In this document: piece after piece, positions 14,787 to 21,746 of the stretch
Numbering within the stretch: the stretch's first letter is position 1
How the letters are laid out: the number at the start of each line of letters is the position of its first letter
Assembly: GCA_965370955.1 (NCBI GenBank)
Contig: CBDUWP010000013.1
Coordinates: 1-21,746, forward strand
Reading direction: 5' to 3'
Length of the DNA stretch: 21,746 nucleotides
DNA from: CBDUWP01 sp965370955
GTDB taxonomy: Bacteria; Planctomycetota; Phycisphaerae; Sedimentisphaerales; Anaerobacaceae
Notes under the pieces: model-generated
Databases searched by the model: none
What the model saw: only the letters and a program-made list of their open reading frames with translations
What the model was told of the DNA's origin: nothing
Program-made: the position numbers and the translations under genes

Positions 14787-15925
14787 TTGTTGTTACCGAG
14801 TTTTTTCTTTAATTTCTTGAAAAAGCTTTCAGATTTTGGCGATACAGATTTGTTTAGTTCGTCAAATTCCTTTAACATCTGCTTTTGCTTATTATTTAAT
14901 TTCTTTGGTGTTTCGATTGTCACCTGCACCAGCTGATCGCCTTTTCGTCCTGATCTTATATTGGGCAATCCTTGTCCTTTGATCCTGAAAACATTGCCAT
15001 ATTGAGTTCCAGTGGGGATTTTCAGTTTTTGCGTTCCGTCAAGTGATGGCACATCAATGGTATCGCCAAGTGTTGCCTGAATGAAACTGATCGGCACAAC
15101 AGCTATTAAATTATTGTCATCTCTTTCGAGAAATTCGTGTGATTCGATTTGGACATAGCAATAAAGGTCACCGCGAGGCCCATTATTTTTTCCCGGCTCA
15201 CCTTCGCCGTTTACGCGAACAGCTTGGCCTTGATGGACACCGGCTGGTATCTTTATATCCAATTCTCTTTTGCGGGGAATGTTGCCTGTCCCTTTACATT
15301 TTTTGCAGGGGTTGGTGATAATTTTTCCTGATCCCTTGCAATGTGGGCAAGTCGAAATCATCTGGAAAAATCCGCCGCCTTTTGAAACTTGGCCGCCTCC
15401 GCCGCAAGTCGGGCAAGTGCCGGGAGTCGTCCCTTTTTCGCAGCCTGAGCCGTTGCAGCTGTCGCAGGTATCTTGCCTTGTAAATTCAAAATTTTTCTCA
15501 GTACCAGAGGCAACCTCTTCCAACGTCAGCGATACAGTTGTCTCGAGATCGTAGCCTTTAGCAGGGGCATTAGGATTTTGACCTCTTCTGCTGCCACCGC
15601 CAAAGATGTCACCGAAACCACCGAAGCCACTGAAAATATCCTCAAAAATACTGCCGACATCCTGCCACTTCATATGAGAATAATCCCTCATTCCCATACC
15701 ACGAAGGCCATCATGACCAAACTGATCATATCGTTGGCGTTTTTGAGTGTCACTCAAGACTTCATAAGCTTCGGCACATTGTTTGAATTTGGCTTCCGCT
15801 TCTTTATTGTCTGGATTCTTATCCGGGTGATATTTAATGGCCTTCCGCCGATAGGCACGCTTGATGTCATCAGCGGAGGCATCTTTATTTACACCCAGAA
15901 CTTTGTAGTAATCCTGTTTAGCCAT
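14783..15925 (-). CDS. dnaJ: chaperone protein DnaJ
   Basis: DnaJ delivers unfolded substrates to DnaK and stimulates its ATPase. All parts of a class A DnaJ are present in 380 residues: a J domain (5-70) with His33-Pro34-Asp35, a short G/F-rich region (about 92-112), and the zinc-binding region (about 145-220) with four CxxCxGxG-type repeats (CDSCNGSG, CPTCGGGG, CPHCKGSG, CKKCKGTG). Two beta-sandwich substrate domains follow (IPAGVHQGQAVRVNGEGEPG, then DVPSLDGTQKLKIPTGTQ). It follows the second groEL by 19 bases and overlaps grpE. No SD-like AGGAG is evident before its ATG. Confidence 0.96.
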   Translation of the reverse strand: MAKQDYYKVLGVNKDASADDIKRAYRRKAIKYHPDKNPDNKEAEAKFKQCAEAYEVLSDTQKRQRYDQFGHDGLRGMGMRDYSHMKWQDVGSIFEDIFSGFGGFGDIFGGGSRRGQNPNAPAKGYDLETTVSLTLEEVASGTEKNFEFTRQDTCDSCNGSGCEKGTTPGTCPTCGGGGQVSKGGGFFQMISTCPHCKGSGKIITNPCKKCKGTGNIPRKRELDIKIPAGVHQGQAVRVNGEGEPGKNNGPRGDLYCYVQIESHEFLERDDNNLIAVVPISFIQATLGDTIDVPSLDGTQKLKIPTGTQYGNVFRIKGQGLPNIRSGRKGDQLVQVTIETPKKLNNKQKQMLKEFDELNKSVSPKSESFFKKLKKKLGNNK

Positions 15926-15944
15926 AACTTTAAGTTCCGGTAGA

Positions 15945-17567
15945 TTATCTTACTGAGCCAGGGATCGGTTCTGCTTCTTCGTCCTTCAAGTCTGTGATGA
16001 GCACATTTGTCGTCAGCATCAAACCGGATACAGAAGCCGCATTTTGGATTGCTGTTTTAGCAACTTTAGCAGGATCGATAATTCCGGCATCGAACATATC
16101 CACAAACTCACCAGTATTGGCATTGTAGCCAACATTGATATCAGATTGCAATTTTTCGATCAACTGTTCAGCTATGACGTCACCGGGGACATCTGAATTG
16201 TTGACGATTTGGGTGACAGGTGCTTTCATGGCACCGGCGATGATATCGAAACCGAGTTTTTCGTCGCCTTTGACTTTAGTTTTAGCTTTTTTGACTTCCG
16301 CGATTGCACGAAGATAAACAGTTCCGCCACCTGCAATAACTCCTTGTTCTGCGGCAGCTTTTGTTGCGTGCAGAGCGTCATCCAGCAAATCTTTCTTTTC
16401 TTTCATTTCAGCCTCTGTTGCAGCGCCAGCCTTGATTACAGCAACTCCGCCTGTTAATTTGGCAAGCCTTTCCTGTAATTTTTCACGGTCATAATCGCTG
16501 GTAGTTTTTTCAATTTGGCTCTTGATTTGATCAACACGTTTGTTGATTTGAGCTTTTTTGCCGCCGCCTTCAATGATGGTGGTATTGTCTTTACCTATGA
16601 CGACTTTTTTCGCTTGGCCAAGTTGAGCCACTTCCACTTTTTCCAGCTTGATGCCGAGATCTTCAGTGATGACTGTCGCTCCTGTCAAAACTGCAATGTC
16701 ACCGAGTGTGGCTTTTCTTCTATCGCCGAAGCCCGGAGCCTTAGTAGCACAAACTTTCAGCACTCCTTGGAGCCTGTTGATTACCAAAGCTGTCAATGCG
16801 TCACCCTCTACGTCTTCTGCAATAATCAAAAGGGGCTTCGCCAGTTGAGCTGTTTTTTCCAAGACAGGAACTAATTCGCGTATGTTTGAGATTTTTTTCT
16901 CATGGAGTAAGATATAAACATCTTCTAAGATTGTTTCCATTGTTTCAGGATTTGTCATGAAATAAGGAGACAAATAACCCTTGTCGAACTGCATGCCCTT
17001 GACAACATTCAGCTCGTTTTCCATGCCCTTGCCTTCTTCGATTTCGATAACGCCGTTTTTTCCGACCTTGTCCATGGCTTCGGCCAAAATTTTGCCAACG
17101 CTGGCATTATTATTTGCGCTGATTGTCGCGACTTTTGCGATATCGTTATGTCCCTTGACGGGTGTGCTAACCGAGTCGATAAATGTCGTGACAACTTTAG
17201 CCGCTTTATTGATACCTCTTTGGATATCTGTTGGATTGGCACCTGAGGCAACGAATTTCAAGCCTTCTGAATAAATCGCTTCAGCCAGAACAGTTGAAGT
17301 AGTTGTGCCGTCGCCGACCATATCGCTGGTTTTGCTTGCGACTTGATTGATCATTTTTGCGCCCATATTTTTAAACGGATCAGCCAGCTCTATTTCCTTA
17401 CTGACGGAAACGCCGTCTTTTGTGACCTTTGGTGAGCCCCAGCTTTTTTGCAATATAACATTTCGGCCTGTTGGTCCGAGAGTTACTTTGACTGTATTGG
17501 CCAGTTCAGACAAACCCTCTTTTAGATTTGTTCTGGCAATATTATCGAACATCATTTGTTTAGCCAT
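15945..17567 (-). CDS. groEL: chaperonin GroEL, second copy without GGM tail
   Basis: This is a full-length group I chaperonin subunit of 540 residues. It has the equatorial ATP site (VTLGPTGRNV, GDGTTTSTVL near 85-95), the apical domain with QFDKGYLSPYF and LLIIAEDVEGDALTALVINRL, and the closing equatorial part GGGTVYLRA and GIIDPAKVAKTAIQNA. It ends in DEEAEPIPGSVR and lacks the Gly-Gly-Met tail that fills the cavity floor in most GroEL proteins. The paralogue encoded upstream in the same operon has an enlarged one. It starts 43 bases after groES with an AAAGGT ribosome site. The conserved ATPase residues suggest it is active; the missing tail suggests different client handling. It presumably shares the single GroES. 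Confidence 0.95.
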   Translation of the reverse strand: MAKQMMFDNIARTNLKEGLSELANTVKVTLGPTGRNVILQKSWGSPKVTKDGVSVSKEIELADPFKNMGAKMINQVASKTSDMVGDGTTTSTVLAEAIYSEGLKFVASGANPTDIQRGINKAAKVVTTFIDSVSTPVKGHNDIAKVATISANNNASVGKILAEAMDKVGKNGVIEIEEGKGMENELNVVKGMQFDKGYLSPYFMTNPETMETILEDVYILLHEKKISNIRELVPVLEKTAQLAKPLLIIAEDVEGDALTALVINRLQGVLKVCATKAPGFGDRRKATLGDIAVLTGATVITEDLGIKLEKVEVAQLGQAKKVVIGKDNTTIIEGGGKKAQINKRVDQIKSQIEKTTSDYDREKLQERLAKLTGGVAVIKAGAATEAEMKEKKDLLDDALHATKAAAEQGVIAGGGTVYLRAIAEVKKAKTKVKGDEKLGFDIIAGAMKAPVTQIVNNSDVPGDVIAEQLIEKLQSDINVGYNANTGEFVDMFDAGIIDPAKVAKTAIQNAASVSGLMLTTNVLITDLKDEEAEPIPGSVR

Positions 17568-17610
17568 ATTATTTACCTTTATACTTATAGGTTATTGGTT
17601 GATTGTTTGT

Positions 17611-17901
17611 TTAATTTTCGACTATTCCGAGAATGTCACTCTCTTTGAGAATGATATATTTTTCGCCGTCAAGCTCAACGTCACTGCCCATATATTTGGC
17701 ATAAATGACCTTGTCATTTTTTTTGACATTCATTGCACCTCTTGACCCGTTGTCAAGCTGCTTGCCTTGACCAACCGCTATGACTTTGCCCATCTGCGGT
17801 TTTTCTTTTGCTGAATCTGGAAGAATGATTCCGCCGGCAGTTTTTTCTTCTGCGTCCAATTGTTTTATAATCACTCTGTCGTCCAGTGGTTTAAGCTTCA
17901 T
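17611..17901 (-). CDS. groES: co-chaperonin GroES
   Basis: A standard 96-residue GroES lid subunit. KPLDDRVIIKQL opens the beta-barrel. The mobile loop that docks on GroEL is EEKTAGGIILPD (about 18-29), and GKVIAVGQGK, KKNDKVIYAKYMGSDVEL and the terminal ILKESDILGIVE complete the fold. It lies between two groEL genes, 61 bases after the first and 43 before the second, with AAGGAG before its ATG. It is the only groES in the window, so both chaperonins probably use it. Confidence 0.97.
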   Translation of the reverse strand: MKLKPLDDRVIIKQLDAEEKTAGGIILPDSAKEKPQMGKVIAVGQGKQLDNGSRGAMNVKKNDKVIYAKYMGSDVELDGEKYIILKESDILGIVEN

Positions 17902-17962
17902 ATTCTATTACTCCTTATCATTTTGAATTATGTTATTTTGTTAAGAATTAGTTGACGGTTGA

Positions 17963-19675
<1,713 letters not shown>

Positions 19676-19728
19676 AATTATTGCTCTCCTTGTATTTTAT
19701 TATATAACTTAAATTTGCGTACCGTTAT

Positions 19729-19756
19729 CTATTAGCAAAATAAGTACCAGTTTCAA
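19729..19756 (-). promoter_or_regulatory. possible promoter of the chaperone operon
   Basis: On the minus strand TTGAAA (19751-19756) and TAATAG (19729-19734) are 16 bases apart, 54 bases before the groEL ATG. TTGAAA also resembles the -35 of heat-shock sigma factors, but no matching -10 (CCCATNT-like) follows. A second TATAAT-like string nearer the gene lacks a -35. The 245-base spacer 19676-19920 has no coding and no CIRCE element. Confidence 0.35.
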
Positions 19757-19859
19757 CAATATCTTTATCATTTTTTGTGTTTTTATGCTTAAACTTGTGC
19801 TAGTCAATTGGTTACGTGTTTTGATTTTGATTATTGTTTTTGAGGTTTTTGTCTGGATT

Positions 19860-19874
19860 TGTCATTTTTTGACA
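19860..19874. promoter_or_regulatory. inverted repeat upstream of groEL, operator candidate
   Basis: TGTCA and TGACA arms flank five T, a perfect 5-bp inverted repeat about 185 bases before the groEL start and about 100 bases before its candidate promoter. A second inverted repeat with 6-bp arms (TGCCAA/TTGGCA around one base) lies at 19893-19905, just after the tsaB stop. Either could be a protein-binding site or, for the second, a weak 3'-end hairpin. Function is not shown by sequence. Confidence 0.3.
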
Positions 19875-19920
19875 TGTTACAAAGGATCGAATTGCCAATT
19901 TGGCAGGCAGCCAAGTCAGT

Positions 19921-20655
19921 TTAGTTTGTTTTTTTCTTAGCATCGGGCTTTCTTAAATAGGATGGTTCCAATGTCAAGGCGTCCGAAAAGACATTGTTTT
20001 GAGCTAATAGCCAGCCAAGCTTGCCAACTGTCGAAGCCTTAGGATACCACAACGATTCATCTGCTATTTGGATCAAATCGCTTTTGAAATCGTCAGCATA
20101 ATAAACCAGCCCTTCGCCGGTTAATAAAATCGGCTTGCCCGTATTGTTACATTGTTTTACAAAATCGCCGGCAGTGACAACCAAACCAGAAGCGTTTTTT
20201 TGCCAGCTATAATCATTGCCGTTGGATATTTTATTATCTGGAATTTTATCGTATATTGAAATGTAGAACTGGCCGCGTTTGGCATCTAATACAGAACCAA
20301 CGCAGTCAATATCACTGTAATTTTTTTGACCATAAATGTTTGCGGCGATTACGTCTAATGTGTCAACTGTTACAATTTTGCAATCGATAGCTAAGCTCAT
20401 GATTTTGGCGACAGTTGCAGCTATCCTTAACCCTGTGTAACTGCCGGGTCCTATCGAAATATAGATATGTTTTACGTCGAGAGGCTTATAATTATTTTCT
20501 AACAATAATGCCGTCGCCGTAGGCAATAATTCTGCGCTGTGCTTCATCATAGACGAAAAAAATCGCTCTGATAACAAAACATCATTTTCAAAGACAGCAA
20601 CCGAACCTGTGCGGCCGGATGTCTCAATGGCTAATATGACTGTTTTTTGTTCCAT
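19921..20655 (-). CDS. tsaB: tRNA threonylcarbamoyladenosine biosynthesis protein TsaB
   Basis: TsaB is the non-catalytic partner of TsaD in the complex that places t6A at position 37 of ANN-decoding tRNAs. The 244-residue protein has the ASKHA-type N-terminus LAIETSGRTGSVAV (8-21), HSAELLP (39-45) and the family signature GPGSYTGLR (69-77), followed by the helix ending in VTVDTLDVIAAN. The second half is less conserved, as usual, and includes DAKRGQFYISIYD. It stands between the divergent exported-protein gene and the chaperone operon; TsaD and TsaE are not here. The product is the substrate for MtaB, encoded about 16 kb away in this window. Confidence 0.93.
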   Translation of the reverse strand: MEQKTVILAIETSGRTGSVAVFENDVLLSERFFSSMMKHSAELLPTATALLLENNYKPLDVKHIYISIGPGSYTGLRIAATVAKIMSLAIDCKIVTVDTLDVIAANIYGQKNYSDIDCVGSVLDAKRGQFYISIYDKIPDNKISNGNDYSWQKNASGLVVTAGDFVKQCNNTGKPILLTGEGLVYYADDFKSDLIQIADESLWYPKASTVGKLGWLLAQNNVFSDALTLEPSYLRKPDAKKKTN

Positions 20656-20740
20656 AATAGGGAATGATGATACTGGCTAAACACAAACAAAGAAAGTAAA
20701 TTTATGATAAAAAATGAATGTAAAACCAACGGATCTGTGC

Positions 20741-20746
20741 TAGAAT
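20741..20746 (+). promoter_or_regulatory. extended -10 promoter of the exported TPR-like protein gene
   Basis: TAGAAT at 20741-20746 is preceded by TG one base upstream (TGCTAGAAT). No convincing -35 is present. The surrounding string TGTGCTAGAATA differs by one base from TGTGCTATAATA before pilM. The leader to the GTG at 20801 would be about 48 bases. The spacer 20656-20800 also drives divergent tsaB, for which I see no clear promoter. Confidence 0.5.
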
Positions 20747-20788
20747 ACGAAAAATTAAAACTAAATGAAATCGTTGCTTCCCACAGAC

Positions 20789-20794
20789 AGGAGG
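20789..20794 (+). promoter_or_regulatory. Shine-Dalgarno sequence deciding a GTG start
   Basis: A perfect AGGAGG ends six bases before GTG at 20801. This is the strongest ribosome site in the window and is the reason for choosing the GTG over later ATG codons (the first in-frame ATG is at codon 13, inside the signal peptide). Confidence 0.85.
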
Positions 20795-20800
20795 TTTGTT

Positions 20801-21746
20801 GTGAGCCAATTAAAACAAATCAAAATCGTACTAATCATGCTCGCTCTTTATTGCAGCAATAATGTTTTAGCTGAAAAAGTTACGCAGCAAGAAGCTGACC
20901 AAAATAACAAAAAAGCTGTTATGACCGATCTCGCCGACAATTGGCTGGAAGTCGCGCAGCAGCAATATGGAAAAGGCTATTTGAAACACGCCCAAAAATC
21001 ACTTGATACAGCCAAAGAGTATCAAAAATATCTCACTCCTAAAAAACTGAAACAATTTAATTTACTAATTGACAAGGTAGAAAAAACATCGGTCGATCAA
21101 CAACTGGCAAATGAGCATATTGAAAAAGGCCGCGAGCTTTTAGCTTTGGGAAAAGTGTTAAGAGCAAAAGCGCATTTTGCCCAAGCTAAAAAACTGATCA
21201 CATCAAAGGCAGCACAAAAAAATCTTGAAAAAGACATGGCCATATTGAAGGAAAAAATAGCTGAAAAAAAACGACAAGTAGCTCAGTTATACAACCAAAG
21301 TGTTGACTACTATTATGATGGGAAATTAGAACAGGCTAGACGCGGTTTTATTCAGGTAGCTGGAAATGGATTGATGGTTGCACCAAAAAATAAAACAGCA
21401 GAAGATTATCTTTTGAAAATAGATACCATATTAGCCAATCAAATCCAAGAACAGCTGAATGTCACTGAGTTTGAACAAAAACAAACCAAAGCCCAGCAGA
21501 TAGACAAACCAGCTGAAATAAATATGTTAGAGGCTGACGGAATCGACCATAACGCCTTGCCTGTGGTGATCTTAGAAGATGGTATTCAAAAGCCAGACAC
21601 AATTGTAATCGAAGAAGTTACCAAAAGTCCGGAGCAGGTTAGAAATGATTTAGCTCAATTAGCAGAGTCGACAATTGAGATTAAGACACCCAATAAAAAA
21701 GAAGCAAAGCGTAAAAAAACATCACTGGAAACATATATGGATGCAG
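20801..21746 (+). CDS. exported TPR-like protein, N-terminal part; possible secretin N-terminus
   Basis: The frame is open from GTG at 20801 to the window edge, 315 codons without a stop. Residues 1-24 form a signal peptide: basic start, hydrophobic core IVLIMLALY, and a VLA cleavage site before Glu25. The mature part is helical and rich in Lys, Gln and Ala, with TPR-like helix pairs around 48-75 (QQQYGKGYLKHAQKSLDTA), 107-130 (EHIEKGRELLALGKVLRAKA) and 165-190 (YNQSVDYYYDGKLEQARRG). A low-complexity acidic/Lys region follows. No recognised catalytic motif appears. In planctomycetes, secretins of type II/IV systems can carry an N-terminal TPR region of this sort, so this may be the beginning of a GspD/PilQ-like protein, but the secretin domain itself is outside the window. 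Confidence 0.75.
   Translation, partial: MSQLKQIKIVLIMLALYCSNNVLAEKVTQQEADQNNKKAVMTDLADNWLEVAQQQYGKGYLKHAQKSLDTAKEYQKYLTPKKLKQFNLLIDKVEKTSVDQQLANEHIEKGRELLALGKVLRAKAHFAQAKKLITSKAAQKNLEKDMAILKEKIAEKKRQVAQLYNQSVDYYYDGKLEQARRGFIQVAGNGLMVAPKNKTAEDYLLKIDTILANQIQEQLNVTEFEQKQTKAQQIDKPAEINMLEADGIDHNALPVVILEDGIQKPDTIVIEEVTKSPEQVRNDLAQLAESTIEIKTPNKKEAKRKKTSLETYMDA

Noticed and set aside
15473..15943. 156-residue reading frame on the plus strand
   Set aside because: Antisense to the DnaJ J-domain and G/F region; no independent support.
19676..19920. CIRCE (HrcA) operator before groEL
   Set aside because: Only a partial half-site-like CTAGCAC string is present; there is no TTAGCACTC-N9-GAGTGCTAA inverted repeat.

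Overview
The window looks like a piece of a chromosome from an anaerobic planctomycete, most likely of the Phycisphaerae/Sedimentisphaerales type. The evidence is a moderately AT-rich sequence, two GroEL paralogues flanking one GroES, a PilM actin-like protein fused to a membrane-anchored PilN/GspL-like part, followed by two large single-pass proteins of a kind I associate with planctomycetes. This placement is inference; no 16S rRNA gene is present. Nearly the whole window is coding. No intergenic stretch exceeds 300 bases, and I see no insertion sequence, prophage, CRISPR array or integration scar.

Layout. (1) Positions 1-3823, minus strand: a co-directional series, read right to left, of mtaB (tRNA methylthiotransferase), pyrK and pyrD (class 1B dihydroorotate dehydrogenase), an unrecognised 100-residue protein, and the start of a DUF167/YggU protein cut by the window edge. 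(2) 3864-9620, plus strand: an extended -10 promoter, then a PilM-PilN fusion and two bitopic membrane proteins, together resembling the GspL/GspM/GspC (PilMN/PilO/PilP) platform of a type IV pilus or type II secretion machine. (3) 9608-10729, minus strand: ccmE-ccmA for cytochrome c maturation, with a CcmE that carries Cys in place of the haem-binding His. (4) 10924-11856, plus strand: an FHA-GAF protein behind a near-consensus promoter. (5) tRNA-Leu(UAG) and xseB on the minus strand, then miaB on the plus strand. (6) 13894-19675, minus strand: a chaperone operon groEL-groES-groEL-dnaJ-grpE-fmdB. (7) tsaB on the minus strand and, divergent from it, the first 315 codons of an exported TPR-like protein that may be the N-terminus of a secretin.

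How they work together. Three genes (tsaB, mtaB, miaB) act on position 37 of tRNA: t6A formation, its methylthiolation, and methylthiolation of i6A. The chaperone operon supplies two chaperonins with one co-chaperonin, plus the DnaK partners DnaJ and GrpE without DnaK itself. The platform cluster and the exported partial protein share a TGTGCTA[T/G]AATA promoter core and could belong to one envelope machine. The best candidates for something undescribed are the divergent PilMN platform cluster, the Cys-type CcmE, and a hexamer (GTGACA) that occurs about four times more often than base composition predicts on both strands.
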